Source: Methanobrevibacter arboriphilus
GTDB lineage: Archaea; Methanobacteriota; Methanobacteria; Methanobacteriales; Methanobacteriaceae
DNA: 64,000 nucleotides
Assembly (NCBI RefSeq): GCF_019669925.1
Contig: NZ_AP019779.1
Location: forward strand, 1,565,001-1,629,000
Direction of reading: 5' to 3'
In this document: positions 10,529 through 20,640 of the stretch, in pieces
Layout: each line of letters begins with the position of its first letter
Numbering within the stretch: position 1 is the first letter of the stretch
Notes under the pieces: model-generated
The model's input: the letters and a program-made list of their open reading frames with translations, nothing else
Told to the model about the DNA's origin: nothing
The model's database searches: none
Position numbers and translations under genes: made by a program

Positions 10529-10840
10529 TTACTCATCATCTAGGATTATGTCTTCTGCCCAAGAAATAGCTGCCGCTACTGTTGGAAAGCCTATAGTGCT
10601 TGTAATTGATATTAAAGTATTATAAATTTCATCATTTGTTGCTCCTGCTTCTAAAGCACGTCTTGTATGGCTATGAACAGCTCCCTCTGCTCTAATAGAT
10701 GCACTTGCAGCTAACTGTATTAAATGAAGCGTTTTTTCATCAATCGGACCTTCTTTACTAGCTTTTCCAAGCTCTTCCAATGCTTTACCATATTCTTCAA
10801 ATCTTTCTCTTATACTGGTATATTGTTTTGGTAAACTAAT
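10529..10840 (-). CDS. carboxymuconolactone decarboxylase/AhpD-like protein, probable ATT start
   Basis: Homology to the CMD family is clear in HLIQLAASASIRAEGAVHSHTRRALEAGAT, although the catalytic cysteine pair of AhpD is absent (Ser/His at those positions), so redox activity is doubtful. The only canonical in-frame start is TTG at 10780, giving 83 residues and losing the first helix. The frame stays family-like upstream (SLPKQYTSIRERFEEYGKA), and GGAG lies 8 nt before an ATT at 10840, giving about 103 residues, the normal family length. I take ATT as the start. The frame contains no ATG or GTG between the upstream stop and 10780. Confidence 0.7.
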   Translation of the reverse strand: MSLPKQYTSIRERFEEYGKALEELGKASKEGPIDEKTLHLIQLAASASIRAEGAVHSHTRRALEAGATNDEIYNTLISITSTIGFPTVAAAISWAEDIILDDE

Positions 10841-10914
10841 TTTAACATCTCCTTTTTTAATATATTCTCTTTTTAGAGTTTTTAAATGAAAATAATATTT
10901 TTAATTAATCTAAC

Positions 10915-11047
10915 TTTTAATGGCTTTATTAATTTTAATAGTTCTAATAATTCTAATAGCTTTAATAATTTTAATAGCTTTAATAACTCTAATATTTTTA
11001 AGACCTTTAATAATTTTAAGATTTTTAATTTTTTTTTTTTTTTTTTT
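10915..11047. repeat. short degenerate tandem repeats and T20 tract
   Basis: Imperfect copies of an AATTTTAATAGCTTT-like unit run from about 10915 to 11020, followed by about twenty T in a row to 11047 and then an A run. It lies between the CMD-like gene and fdhD. On the minus strand the nine-T stretch just after fdhD could help termination. It is otherwise empty. Confidence 0.5.
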
Positions 11048-11062
11048 AAAAAAAAATGATTT

Positions 11063-11815
11063 TTAGAATATTACTCTATCCCAATGTGTATAAACATTGA
11101 ATCTATCTTCTCTTATAAATCCAACTAATGTAACATTTCCTTTTTCTGCAACACTATATCCTGAAAAAGATGGTGCAGCGTTTGATGCAAGTAGAGGTAT
11201 TCCTGATCTAACAATTTTTATAACCATATCTGCAGGCATCCTTCCACTATATATTATGTAGGAATTAAAAAAATCAAGTTTTTTTCTTGTTGCAGCACCT
11301 ATTACTTTATCCACAGCTACGTGGCGACTGACATCTTCTCTAACAATGAATTGATTTTTATCATTATTTACAAATGCTGCTACATGAGTTCCACCAGTCT
11401 TTTGCCATATCTTAGCATTTTTTCTAAGTTTTTCTATATTTAAAAGTAATTCATCTTTTTCAACTTTCAAATCAGATTTTATTGGAGGTATAGCATTAAT
11501 TTTTGACCTCCAACCACCAGCACTATCTGATGGAAGAATTAAATCTTTTTTTTCATTATAATTGTCTATTTCAACATCTATATTCATTCCATTAATCTTT
11601 ATCTTTTTTATTTCTTCTGAATTTTTTATAATCCCTTCTCCTATCATATACCCTGTTGCAAAATCTTCAAGGGAATTATTTATACTTGAAAAATTATATA
11701 TATGCTTATTATTAATCTTCAGGTTAGTTATTTCATCATATACTATTTCTTCAGAATTTTGAACGTTTTTCCCGTTTTTATAACTAATCGCATTAATATT
11801 TCTTGTTAACTTCAA
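11063..11815 (-). CDS. fdhD: FdhD-family formate dehydrogenase accessory protein, lacking all cysteines
   Basis: FdhD transfers sulfur to the molybdenum/tungsten cofactor of formate dehydrogenases. The 250-residue protein aligns with the family through TGGTHVAAF (about 138-146), REDVSRHVAVDKVIGAA, SGRMPADMV, the SNAAPS segment and the terminal YTHWDRV. The loop that carries the CXXC sulfurtransfer motif in E. coli FdhD reads LPSDSAGGWR here, and the whole protein has no cysteine. It therefore cannot use the known persulfide mechanism. It may be a cofactor-binding chaperone form. The start is TTG at 11815 behind GTGAT. Confidence 0.85.
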   Translation of the reverse strand: MKLTRNINAISYKNGKNVQNSEEIVYDEITNLKINNKHIYNFSSINNSLEDFATGYMIGEGIIKNSEEIKKIKINGMNIDVEIDNYNEKKDLILPSDSAGGWRSKINAIPPIKSDLKVEKDELLLNIEKLRKNAKIWQKTGGTHVAAFVNNDKNQFIVREDVSRHVAVDKVIGAATRKKLDFFNSYIIYSGRMPADMVIKIVRSGIPLLASNAAPSFSGYSVAEKGNVTLVGFIREDRFNVYTHWDRVIF

Positions 11816-12716
11816 AGTATCACTTTTTCTTATTTTTGATATTTTAATGAAATTATTAGATATTTTAATAACAGTCTTAATAATTTTTTGTCAATTATTA
11901 TGAATTAATTATTATAATTTAATATTTATCAATTATTATAATTATTTATTTTTTTTATAAGATATATTTATCATTAAATGTGCTATTTGGGTAGGTTTAT
12001 ATAGAAAGAAGTTTATACATTATTTTGATATGTATTTTTATTCATATCGGAATAAGAGATACTAACTTTCCTATTAATCTAAAAATAATTAAATCCTCTA
12101 AAAATAATCAAATCAATCTAAAGATAATTAAATTAATATTAAATTAATCTAAATTAATCTAAATTAGTCTAAATTAATCTATATCAATTTATATTAATTT
12201 AAAAATAGTTTTACTAATTTAAATAGTTATTTTGAACTAAAAATAGCTATATTATTGTATATAATCTGATACTCTATTAATATATAAAAATACTATGTTT
12301 TGTGTAGTTATATTGAATATATTAAAATATTCTCTAAATTTTTTAAAAATCATAATATTACTCCTATTTAAAAAAATATTATATTATTTAAAAGTAAAAA
12401 TACATATCTATAGTAAAACTATGTAATATCGAATAATCTCTTGGATTTTATGATAAAATAGGAAGATATTCTTTGATTTTTAAATAAAAACATTAAATAT
12501 AGTACTAAAGTTAGTATTAAATATAATATTAAAAGTAGTATTATAATTAATATTAAGTTATAATATTAATATTAGTATTAATTGTAATTATAAAAGTAAT
12601 ATTGAAAATAAAAATAAAAATAAAAATTTCAAATTAAACTTTCAAAGGATTAAAAGCTTTCAAATAACTAAAAAATTCAGCAGAGTTTAAAAAACAGAAT
12701 AATTGGCTAAGATATA
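11816..12716. other. 900-bp intergenic region with a Mod-type site and short repeats
   Basis: Divergent space between fdhD and the FecCD permease. A TATA-like GGTTTATATAG sits at about 11995-12005. TTATTC/GAATAA with an ATATCG loop (12039-12055) contains TTCATATCGGA, which recurs at the modA promoter. From 12140 to 12185 there are four or five copies of AAATTAATCT. The remainder is A/T-rich, and no ORF is convincing. Confidence 0.45.
12041..12055. promoter_or_regulatory. possible Mod-type operator shared with modA promoter
   Basis: The 11-mer TTCATATCGGA occurs here and at 35574-35584 in the modA promoter, and I noticed no third copy. Here the half-sites are ATATC and GAATA, so symmetry is weaker. 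Either fdhD or the transporter genes could be controlled. Confidence 0.3.
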
Positions 12717-13757
12717 ATGAATGTTCCTAATAAACATGTTCTTAATAAAAGTATTCCTAATAAATATTTTGCATTAGTTATTTTAATATTTTTACCAATT
12801 TTTTTATTTTTTCTTTCCTTCTTTGTAGGAAGATTTCCAATTTTTCCAAATGATGTAGTATTAACATTATTAAGTGTTATAAATCCAAATTTAGCAGTTT
12901 CACCATCTATAACCTCTATAGTTTTTAATATTCGGCTTCCTAGAATTGTAGCTGCTATGTTAGTTGGAGCATCACTTGCTATAGCTGGAGCAGCTTTTCA
13001 AGGAATTTTTAAAAACCCACTAGTATCTCCAGATATACTTGGTGTGTCTGCAGGTTCTGGTTTTGGGGCATGTATTGCAATTTTATTAGCTGCAGGGAAT
13101 TGGATGATTCAAGTTTTTGCCTTTATTTTTGGACTTATTTCAGTTTCAATAACATATTTAATTTCTAAAAGTTATAAATCTGGAGGAATACTTGTATTAG
13201 TTTTATGTGGTGTTGCAATATCTGCTTTTTTCAATGCATTAATTTCAGGAGCCAAATTTATAGCAGACCCGACTGATAAACTTCCTCAAATTGTTTATTG
13301 GCTGATGGGAAGTTTAGTAGATGTAAATATAGATAGATTATATGTTATTATAGTTCCTATTGTTATTGGGGCAACAATACTTCTAATGTTAAGATGGAGA
13401 CTAAATATTTTAGCTATGGGAGATGAAGAAGCTCAATCTCTTGGTGTAAATCCTGGAAGACTAAGATTTATTATAATTATCGCTGCTACATTAGTAACAG
13501 CTGCGGCAGTTTCTATTAGTGGGATAATTGGTTGGGTTGGTCTTTTAATACCTCATATATCCCGTATGGTAGTTGGTCCTAATCATAAAGTACTGCTTCC
13601 AGCTAGTTTAAGTATTGGTGCTAGCTTTCTTTTACTTATAGATACAATTTCGAGAACAGTTATATCTATTGAAATACCAATTGGAATTTTAACTGCAATT
13701 ATTGGAGTTCCAATATTCTTATATTTACTTAGAAAAGGTTATTCAGAATGGCATTAG
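12717..13757 (+). CDS. FecCD-family ABC transporter permease
   Basis: Membrane subunit of an importer for iron chelates, haem, cobalamin or a related compound. At 346 residues, with about nine to ten hydrophobic segments, it has the family signatures RLPRIVAAMLVGASLAIAG (near 70), FKNPLVSPDILGVSAG, and GWVGLLIPHISRMVVG, which contains the coupling helix. ATG at 12717 has no strong ribosome binding site. The ATPase gene follows 49 nt downstream, but no solute-binding protein gene is adjacent, so the substrate is unknown. Confidence 0.85.
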   Translation: MNVPNKHVLNKSIPNKYFALVILIFLPIFLFFLSFFVGRFPIFPNDVVLTLLSVINPNLAVSPSITSIVFNIRLPRIVAAMLVGASLAIAGAAFQGIFKNPLVSPDILGVSAGSGFGACIAILLAAGNWMIQVFAFIFGLISVSITYLISKSYKSGGILVLVLCGVAISAFFNALISGAKFIADPTDKLPQIVYWLMGSLVDVNIDRLYVIIVPIVIGATILLMLRWRLNILAMGDEEAQSLGVNPGRLRFIIIIAATLVTAAAVSISGIIGWVGLLIPHISRMVVGPNHKVLLPASLSIGASFLLLIDTISRTVISIEIPIGILTAIIGVPIFLYLLRKGYSEWH

Positions 13758-13806
13758 CTTATGAATATAGAAAATTTATTGAAATTTTTTATTAAAAGTG
13801 ATCTTT

Positions 13807-14619
13807 ATGGATAAAATACTTGAAATTAAAAATGCTTCATTTTCTTATGATAATGAAAATAATGTTTTTGAGGATATAAGCTTTAGTATATCTAAAGGAG
13901 ATGTTTTATGTGTTTTAGGACCCAATGGAACTGGAAAAACTACTTTATTAAAATCTTTAAATGGTTTAAATAATCTTAAATCAGGTGAAGTGATTTTAAA
14001 AGGAAATCCATTAAAATCACTTAGTTTTACAGATATAGCAAAAGTTATTGGATATATACCTCAAGGACATATTCCGACTTTTCCATTTTCAGTTCTTGAT
14101 GTAATTTTAATGGGTAGATCTCCTTATCTTGGATTAACTGAGTCTCCAGGAGAAAAAGATATTAAAATAGCTGAAAATGTTTTAAAAAACCTTAATATAT
14201 TACATATGGCTGATAGGGAATATACTAATTTAAGTGGTGGGGAAAAACAGTTGGTTTTTTTAGCTAGAGTTTTGGCTCAAGAACCTGATTTACTTATTTT
14301 AGATGAACCTACCTCTCATTTAGATTTTGGAAATCAAGTTAGATTTTTAGAAATTATTGATAATCTTTCAAAAAAAGGTTTGACCATTTTAATGTCTTCT
14401 CATTTTCCAGATCATGCATTTATATCTTCTAATAAAGTAGCTATAATGAAAAATAAACATTTAATTGATTTTGGAACTCCTGAAAATGTTATAACAGAGG
14501 AAACTCTTAAATTTCTTTATAATATTGATTTAGAACTATTAGAACTTTCCAATAATAGAAAAATTTGTGTTCCTATTAAAAGTAATTCTTTCTTTGATTT
14601 TGATTTTTTTAAAGAGTAA
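13807..14619 (+). CDS. FecE-type ABC transporter ATP-binding protein
   Basis: Powers the preceding permease. Walker A GPNGTGKTT (38-46), signature LSGGEKQ (142-148) and Walker B LLILDEPT (162-169) are all intact, with an H-loop at SSHFPDH. I start at ATG 13807 because GTGATC, the likely ribosome binding site, lies just before it; a GTG at 13798 would add three residues. The C-terminal 50 residues are lineage-specific and Asn/Phe-rich. It is probably co-transcribed with the permease and followed by an FmdE protein. Confidence 0.88.
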   Translation: MDKILEIKNASFSYDNENNVFEDISFSISKGDVLCVLGPNGTGKTTLLKSLNGLNNLKSGEVILKGNPLKSLSFTDIAKVIGYIPQGHIPTFPFSVLDVILMGRSPYLGLTESPGEKDIKIAENVLKNLNILHMADREYTNLSGGEKQLVFLARVLAQEPDLLILDEPTSHLDFGNQVRFLEIIDNLSKKGLTILMSSHFPDHAFISSNKVAIMKNKHLIDFGTPENVITEETLKFLYNIDLELLELSNNRKICVPIKSNSFFDFDFFKE

Positions 14620-14673
14620 TATACTAAGTTTTTAAATAGTAAATTTTTAAAATAATTATAGTTTGGTGTTAAT

Positions 14674-15249
14674 ATGAATATCATTGATAATAAAGAAATT
14701 TTTGAAGAACAATTGGAAAAAGCAGGTAAATTTCATGGAGATATTTGTGGCGGAATTGTAATAGGTACAAAATTAGCTATTTATGCACTTGGAAAATTAG
14801 GAATGGAACTAAATCAAAAAAATAAAGATTTGATTGTTTTTTTGGAGATTGATAGGTGTATGTCTGATGCTGTTCAAGCTGTAACTGGATGTTCTATGGG
14901 TAAAAGGTCTTTAAAACAAATGAATTATGGTAAATTTGCAGCTTCTTTTTATAAGATTTCCACTGGGGAATCTTTTAGAGTTACTGATCTTGATGCAAAT
15001 TCTAAAGAAAAAAGAGATGAAACTACTGAAGAAATGATTGAAAGGTTCAAAAAAACTCCTAGTGATGAACTATTTAGTTTACAACCTGTTGAAATTATTT
15101 TAAATGAGAATGAGTTACCAGGAAGCCCTAGAGATAAAGTCTTTTGTGTTTCATGCAATGAAAAAGTAATGGATGGAAAACAGATTATTATTGGTGGAAA
15201 ATCTCTTTGTAAATCATGTGCTGAAGGTTCATATTATAGAATTTTATAA
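14674..15249 (+). CDS. fmdE: FmdE-family protein (formylmethanofuran dehydrogenase subunit E-like)
   Basis: At 191 residues it has an N-terminal FmdE domain (KFHGDICGGIVIGTKLA near 18-35, DRCMSDAVQAVTGCSMGKRSL near 60-80) and a C-terminal zinc ribbon with Cys158/Cys161 and Cys179/Cys182. FmdE copurifies with molybdenum formylmethanofuran dehydrogenase but has no proven catalytic role. Its place behind a metal-chelate transporter suggests handling of a metal or metal cofactor, as in other FmdE-transporter pairs; this is inference. GGTG precedes the ATG. Confidence 0.8.
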   Translation: MNIIDNKEIFEEQLEKAGKFHGDICGGIVIGTKLAIYALGKLGMELNQKNKDLIVFLEIDRCMSDAVQAVTGCSMGKRSLKQMNYGKFAASFYKISTGESFRVTDLDANSKEKRDETTEEMIERFKKTPSDELFSLQPVEIILNENELPGSPRDKVFCVSCNEKVMDGKQIIIGGKSLCKSCAEGSYYRIL

Positions 15250-15595
15250 TCATCTTTGTTTATATTCATCTTTGAGTAGTTAGTTTATTTATTGATTAAT
15301 TTAGTTTTTATTTCTTTTTTATTCTTATTTTCTTTTATATTTTCCATATATTCTATGATTTCTATATTTCCTATATTTTTATATTTTCTATAATATTCTA
15401 TATTTTTTATATTTTTAACTGAATTTTTTTTATCTTAAATTGAATATTTTCATTTTGTATTTAATATTTACTAAAATAAATCATTATTCAATGAATAAAA
15501 TCTATTATTATTAATAAATTATTATTTAATAAAATATATATATTATGAAAATTATACTGATAGTTAATATTATTTTATTACTAATAGGTGATTGT
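15250..15595. other. AT-rich intergenic region
   Basis: T-rich blocks after the fmdE stop probably end its transcript; several TTTCTATATTT-like repeats run from 15345 to 15415. TATA-like strings at about 15530-15541 could drive the next small gene. Nothing else is visible. Confidence 0.4.
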
Positions 15596-15838
15596 ATGGG
15601 TAGCATTGATAAAGAAATTCAAGAACAAATTAAAGGAAAGATTAAAGCTGAAATCCAAGCTGAAATCCAAGATCAGATTAAAGGTAAAGTAGAAGCTGAA
15701 GTTGAAAAACAAGTTCAAGAACAGATTAAAGGAAAAATTAATGAAAAAATTGAAGCTGAAATAGATGCTCAAATTAGGGGTCAAGCTAGGGATAAAATTA
15801 ATAAAAAGATTCAAGAACAAATAATTGGAAAAGATTAG
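15596..15838 (+). CDS. 80-residue protein made of a strict four-residue repeat
   Basis: I do not recognise the family. From residue 4 to 76 every fourth residue is Ile or Val (Ala once, at 64), nineteen positions without a break, separated by polar residues (Gln, Glu, Lys, Gly). A 16-residue super-repeat begins IQEQIKGK and recurs at residues 8, 24, 40, 56 and 72, that is 48 bp at DNA level. It has no Cys, Pro, Trp or aromatics. ATG at 15596 follows GGTGAT; a longer frame from 15545 would ignore this site. The pattern suggests a long helix or a repetitive fibre. It has no signal peptide. Confidence 0.6.
   Translation: MGSIDKEIQEQIKGKIKAEIQAEIQDQIKGKVEAEVEKQVQEQIKGKINEKIEAEIDAQIRGQARDKINKKIQEQIIGKD
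15617..15835 (+). repeat. 48-bp in-frame tandem repeat, about 4.5 copies
   Basis: Each copy encodes 16 residues beginning with an IQEQIKGK-like octapeptide. Copies diverge mostly at third codon positions, so the protein pattern appears to be selected. Confidence 0.7.
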
Positions 15839-15911
15839 TTTTATTTTTAATATATTACTGTCAATATCTTACCATTAAGGTCTTATCATTAATATCTTAT
15901 TATTAATATTT

Positions 15912-16040
15912 TATTTTTATATTATTTTCATTGTTTTTTTATTATTTTAATCGTTTTATATTTTTTATATTTTTTTGCATTATTTTTATATTATTTTCAT
16001 TGTTTTTTTATTATTTTAATCGTTTTATATTTTTTGCATT
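15912..16040. repeat. 69-bp direct repeat, two copies
   Basis: TATTTTTATATTATTTTC begins a unit at 15912 and again at 15981. The copies are identical except for a 9-nt deletion in the second. This is noncoding DNA, probably a recent slippage duplication. Confidence 0.75.
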
Positions 16041-16743
16041 ATTTTTATGTTATTTTTTTATTATCTTTTTTATTATTTTTTTAGATTATTCTTAAATTGT
16101 TTTTATTTTATTTTTATTCTTATCCTTTTTTAATGTAAACAATATCTTTATTATTATATTATTACAATTTATTATTATTTTATTATATAAATAATATTTA
16201 TTTCTATATTTTATTACTGTTATATGTTATAGTTAATAGTTTATAATAATCTGTTATTATATTAAAATTGATAATTAGTAATTTACAAGTAAATAATATA
16301 TATAACAAAGATAACTTCTAAAATGTTCGTATATATGAAAATAAATATTCAAACAATTTCAAAATTTTAAAACTATTAATTATCCTTGTTTGTATTGAAT
16401 CTTCTTTAAAAATAGTTATATTCATTTAAGTAAAAATAATAGTTGATATTTAACTTTTTAATGTGTTTAATAGATGTAAATAATAATTTTTTGATTATTT
16501 AATCATTTTCTCTTAGGAGGTTATTATTTTTGTATTATGCTATATATAAGTTTTTTCTTTTGATTCCAAAAGATAATTATTTTTATACTATACCACAAAT
16601 GATATGTTAATAATACTATGATAAGTTTTTAAAATTTTGTAACATCAGAGTATTATTAAATTTTTTAAATATATTAAATAATATATTAAAAAATATAAAA
16701 ATTGTATTACTATTGTATTACAATAGTTACTTAATTGACATAT

Positions 16744-16782
16744 GATTAAGTATAAAAATAGATTGCGTATTAATGCATGCTA
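16744..16782 (+). promoter_or_regulatory. probable fdhC promoter
   Basis: GATTAAG followed by TATAAAAATA (16751-16760) has the BRE plus TATA form of archaeal promoters and predicts a start near 16777-16782, giving a leader of about 45-50 nt that ends at GAGGTTGAG and the ATG. Confidence 0.5.
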
Positions 16783-16826
16783 TATGTATTAATATGATCT
16801 AAACACAATATAAAGAGGTTGAGATT

Positions 16827-17666
16827 ATGGGTTCGTCTTTTAAGAGTCCTGCTGATACAGCTAAGGCTATTGCTGGTATCGCAGAGCTTAAAGAGAAAGC
16901 ACCATTAGGAAATGTTCTTATTTTAAGTTTCCTTGCTGGTGCATATATCGCATTTGGAGGTCTTTTGGCTGAGGTTGCTACTGGTGGTATGGCTGCTGCT
17001 GGGTTCCCGCCAGGACTCGTGAAACTATTTTTCGGTGCTGTGTTTCCAGTTGGTTTGATGCTAGTTGTTATAGCTGGATCAGAACTTTTCACTGGGAATA
17101 ACATGTATATGGCTGTTGGTGTTTTATCTGGTAAAGCAAGTTTGAAAGGACTGGGTAAAAATTGGGTTGTTAGTTGGATTTTCAATTTTATAGGTGCTGT
17201 TTTTGTTGCTTATGTTTTTGCATATTTAGCTGGTATCCTAACTGTTGAACCTTTCATGGGTAATGCTGCTACTATTGCTCAAACTAAAGCGCTGGGTGGC
17301 GCTGAGTTTATGTCAGCAGGTAAATCTGTTGTTTCTTTAACTTGGGATAAAGCATTTCTTAGGTCTATTGGTTGTAACTGGCTTGTTTGTCTGGCAGTAT
17401 ACTTAGCTATTGCATCTGATGATATTATTGGAAAAGTTATGGGTATATGGTTCCCTATTATGGCGTTTGTAGCTTTAGGGTTTGAGCACAGTGTTGCTAA
17501 TATGTTTTTTATACCTGTAGGAATTTTCCTAGGTAAAGTAACTTGGTATCAATGTTTTGTTAATAATTTAATACCTGTTACCATAGGTAATATTATCGGT
17601 GGAGCTATATTTGTTGGATTCTTGTACTGGTACACGTATTTGAGAGGACAAGATCTAAGTACATAG
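16827..17666 (+). CDS. fdhC: formate transporter FdhC
   Basis: Formate channel of the FNT family in the cytoplasmic membrane, 279 residues with six hydrophobic segments. Family signatures include [36 protein letters not shown] and the [10 protein letters not shown] motif, which carries the gating histidine. It feeds the formate dehydrogenase encoded by fdhAB 870 bp downstream. The ribosome binding site GAGGTTGAG precedes ATG 16827. The first 15 bases of the coding region plus one upstream base are exactly complementary to the loop of the hairpin RNA at 8118-8245, so translation may be blocked in trans. Confidence 0.95.
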   Translation: MGSSFKSPADTAKAIAGIAELKEKAPLGNVLILSFLAGAYIAFGGLLAEVATGGMAAAGFPPGLVKLFFGAVFPVGLMLVVIAGSELFTGNNMYMAVGVLSGKASLKGLGKNWVVSWIFNFIGAVFVAYVFAYLAGILTVEPFMGNAATIAQTKALGGAEFMSAGKSVVSLTWDKAFLRSIGCNWLVCLAVYLAIASDDIIGKVMGIWFPIMAFVALGFEHSVANMFFIPVGIFLGKVTWYQCFVNNLIPVTIGNIIGGAIFVGFLYWYTYLRGQDLST

Positions 17667-18537
17667 CAAAATACACAGTTAAAATATATAAATAGAAAGT
17701 AAAAAAAATCAATGGAATTTAAAATTAGCTAATAAAATTGATGATTAGATGATATTGATAAGATTAATAATAGTAATTAGACATAAACAATAAGTACTGC
17801 TAAAATTAAAATCTGTATTTATTATAGTTTATAATCATTCAAATTTATTAGCTTTCAATTTTTTAAACAAAACCTTGATTAGCGTAATTATTCAAAAAGC
17901 TTTATTAATACAAGTTCCATTAATAGTATTCACTATTTAAACAGTATTGTTGTAAAATCAGTATTGTTATGTTATTATTATATCATTATTATTGTGTTAT
18001 GTATGATTAGTATTGATATGTAATACTAATTTTAATATTAATAATATTATGGTGATACTAATATATCTTTATTAATAATAATTAATATTATTATACTGCT
18101 TATATGTATTACTAATAGTAATTAATATCATATCAATATATTAATACCATATCAATATTTTATAATAGTTGTATGATTATTAATGATAGTTAATATTATT
18201 ATAATACTTATATGATTTTTAATAATAATTAATATTATTAATTTTAAATTTAATGTTACATTTGTATTTTATCTAATAATGCTTATATTACTCTATACTC
18301 GAGAGTTTTCTTTTTAAATTGATGAAATTTTAAATTTATGATATATTAAATAAAATAATAGAATAATATATTAATTAAGAGCAATATACTAAATATAATC
18401 TCATATTCTTAGATTTATAATTTGAATATAGTTAATATTGTCTTTTGATATTGAATTTAAGGATTAATATTGAGTTTGTCATGATTAGACAATTAGTATA
18501 TTGAATTATTATATAAGTCATTTAAGGAGAGTATTAA
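17667..18537. other. 870-bp AT-rich region between fdhC and fdhA
   Basis: Holds three degenerate copies of a roughly 60-nt unit built on AATTAATATTATTATA (18050-18245). ACTCT/AGAGT with a short loop followed by TTTTCTTTTT near 18290-18318 could be a terminator. ATTATATAAG (18508-18517) is TATA-like but too close to the fdhA start unless the message is leaderless; the real promoter is probably further up. GGAGAG at 18526 is the fdhA ribosome binding site. Confidence 0.4.
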
Positions 18538-20598
18538 ATGGTTGAAATGAAATATGTCCCTACAATATGTCCATATTGTGGAACTGGTTGTGGACTTAAT
18601 CTCGTTGTAGTCGATGAAAAAGTCGTTGGTGTAGAACCATGGAAAAGACATCCAGTAAATGAAGGAAAATTATGTCCAAAAGGAATGTTTTCTCATGAAT
18701 TTATTCATAGAGAAGATAGATTGACTAAACCACTTATAAAACAACCAAATGGTGAATTTAAAGAAGCTAGTTGGGAAGAAGCAACTGATCTTGTTGCAAA
18801 AAAATTAGGAGAAATTAAAGATGAAAATCCTGACAACATTGGATTTTTAGCTTGTGCAAGATCACCAAATGAAAATATTTATATTACTCAAAAATTTGCG
18901 CGTAAGGTAATAGGAACTCACAATGTTGATCACTGTGCTCGTATTTGTCATGGACCTACTGTAGCAGGTTTAGCTAGGACTTTTGGTTCTGGTGCTATGA
19001 CTAATGATTTCAAAAGTATTGAAGAAGCAGATGTTGTTTTTATAATTGGTTCTAATAATATGGAAGCACATCCACTTTTTGGTAGAAGAGTCATAAGGGC
19101 TAAGAAAAATGGTGCAAAAATCATTGTTGCTGATCCAAGATTTACTCCAACTGCAAAACTTGCAGATATTTATATGGAATTTAGATCTGGTGGAGATGTT
19201 GCATTATTAAATGCTATGATGAAGATCATTATAGACGAAGGCTTACAGGATGATGAGTTCATCAAAGACAGAACTAAAAACTATCAAAGATTGAAAGAAG
19301 TTGTAAGTAAATACGATCTTAAAAAAGCTGCTGAAATTGCTGAAGTAAATGTTGAAAAGCTTGTAGAAGCTACAATGTTATATGCAAAAGCTGATAAGGC
19401 CGCTATTGTCTATTCATTAGGTATTACTGAACATAGGCATGGTGCTGATAATGTAATGTCAACAGCTAATTTAGCAATGCTTACTGGTAATATTGGTAGA
19501 AATGGTACTGGTGTAAATCCACTTAGAGGACAAAACAATGTACAAGGTGCTTGTGATATGGGTGCACTTCCAACTGATTATCCAGGTTATCAAAAAGTTG
19601 TTGATGTAGATGCTACACGTCTTGTAGAGCAAAATTGGACTTGTACTTTGAATGATTGTGCTCCAGGACTCACTGTTGTTGAGATGATTCATGCGGCAGC
19701 TGCAGGTGATATTAAAGCAATGTATATAACTGGTGAAGATCCTGTACTTTCAGATCCAGATACTAATCATGTTATTGAAGCTATGGAAAATCTTGACTTT
19801 TTAGTTGTTCAGGATATTTTCATGTCTGAAACTGGTAAATATGCAGATGTTGTACTTCCGGCTGCAGGCTGGGGTGAACAAGAAGGAACCTTTACTAATG
19901 GTGAAAGAAGGGTTCAACTTGTACGAAAAGCTGTTAACCCACCTGGTGAAGCTAAAGTTGATTGGGAGATCATGAAAGAGATAGCTGTTAAGATGGGAGC
20001 TGACCCAGAACAATTCACATACAATAATGCAGAAGAAATTTTTGATGAAATGCGAGAAATTACTCCTCAATATAAAGGTATGAATAGAGAACGTTTAGAA
20101 CGTCCAGAAGCGTTACATTGGCCATGTCCTGATGAAAATCATCCTGGTACTGGTTTAATGCATGTTAATACTTTTGCTCATCCTGATGGAATGGGAGTAT
20201 TTGAGCCTGCAGAATATATAGGTCCATCTGAACTTCCAGATGACAGTTATCCTCTAATATTAACTACAACAAGAACTCTTTTCCATTATCATGCTAGTAT
20301 GACAAGAAGGTGTAAGACACTTGATAATGAATTACCAACAGGTTATGTTGAAATTCACACCAATGATGCTAAAAAGCTTGGTATATTGAATAGAGAACTT
20401 GTTAAGGTTAAATCTAGAAGAGGAGAAATTGAAATTCCTGCAAGAGTAACTGATGATATAAAAGAAGGCGAAATTAACATACCTATGCACTTTGCAGAAT
20501 GTGCAGCTAATATGTTGACTACTTCTAAAGAACTTGACCCTAAATCTAAAATGGCAGAGTTAAAAGTATGTGCAGCTGTTGTCGAAAAGATGGAGTAA
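18538..20598 (+). CDS. fdhA: formate dehydrogenase catalytic subunit
   Basis: Oxidises formate at a molybdopterin- or tungstopterin-guanine dinucleotide centre. At 686 residues it has an N-terminal [4Fe-4S] motif with Cys11, Cys14, Cys18 and Cys46, and the metal ligand is Cys133 in [10 protein letters not shown], so this is the cysteine rather than the selenocysteine type. The C-terminal molydopterin-binding domain is complete. It pairs with FdhB 42 nt downstream to pass electrons to F420. GGAGAG lies 7 nt before the ATG. Confidence 0.97.
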   Translation: MVEMKYVPTICPYCGTGCGLNLVVVDEKVVGVEPWKRHPVNEGKLCPKGMFSHEFIHREDRLTKPLIKQPNGEFKEASWEEATDLVAKKLGEIKDENPDNIGFLACARSPNENIYITQKFARKVIGTHNVDHCARICHGPTVAGLARTFGSGAMTNDFKSIEEADVVFIIGSNNMEAHPLFGRRVIRAKKNGAKIIVADPRFTPTAKLADIYMEFRSGGDVALLNAMMKIIIDEGLQDDEFIKDRTKNYQRLKEVVSKYDLKKAAEIAEVNVEKLVEATMLYAKADKAAIVYSLGITEHRHGADNVMSTANLAMLTGNIGRNGTGVNPLRGQNNVQGACDMGALPTDYPGYQKVVDVDATRLVEQNWTCTLNDCAPGLTVVEMIHAAAAGDIKAMYITGEDPVLSDPDTNHVIEAMENLDFLVVQDIFMSETGKYADVVLPAAGWGEQEGTFTNGERRVQLVRKAVNPPGEAKVDWEIMKEIAVKMGADPEQFTYNNAEEIFDEMREITPQYKGMNRERLERPEALHWPCPDENHPGTGLMHVNTFAHPDGMGVFEPAEYIGPSELPDDSYPLILTTTRTLFHYHASMTRRCKTLDNELPTGYVEIHTNDAKKLGILNRELVKVKSRRGEIEIPARVTDDIKEGEINIPMHFAECAANMLTTSKELDPKSKMAELKVCAAVVEKME

Positions 20599-20640
20599 AT
20601 TTAAGTTTTTAAGGGTAAGTTATTAAGGAAGTGATTTAAA

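Larger units (their letters stand above)
15839..16826. other. Long AT-rich region upstream of fdhC
   Basis: Contains a 69-bp direct duplication (15912-16040), a terminator-like hairpin TCTTTTG/CAAAAGA at about 16556-16573, and an isolated TAGGAGGT at 16514-16521 without a convincing gene behind it. The fdhC TATA box lies at 16751. The rest is A/T. Confidence 0.45.

Noticed and set aside
15545-15595. 17-residue N-terminal extension of the tetrad-repeat protein
   Set aside because: The extension overlaps the GGTGAT ribosome binding site and breaks the repeat pattern; ATG 15596 is better placed.
16530-16610. 26-codon frame starting TTG after a strong TAGGAGGT upstream of fdhC
   Set aside because: It has a good ribosome binding site but no other support, runs through a terminator-like hairpin, and lies before the fdhC TATA box, so it is not a leader peptide of fdhC. 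Kept only as a possibility.
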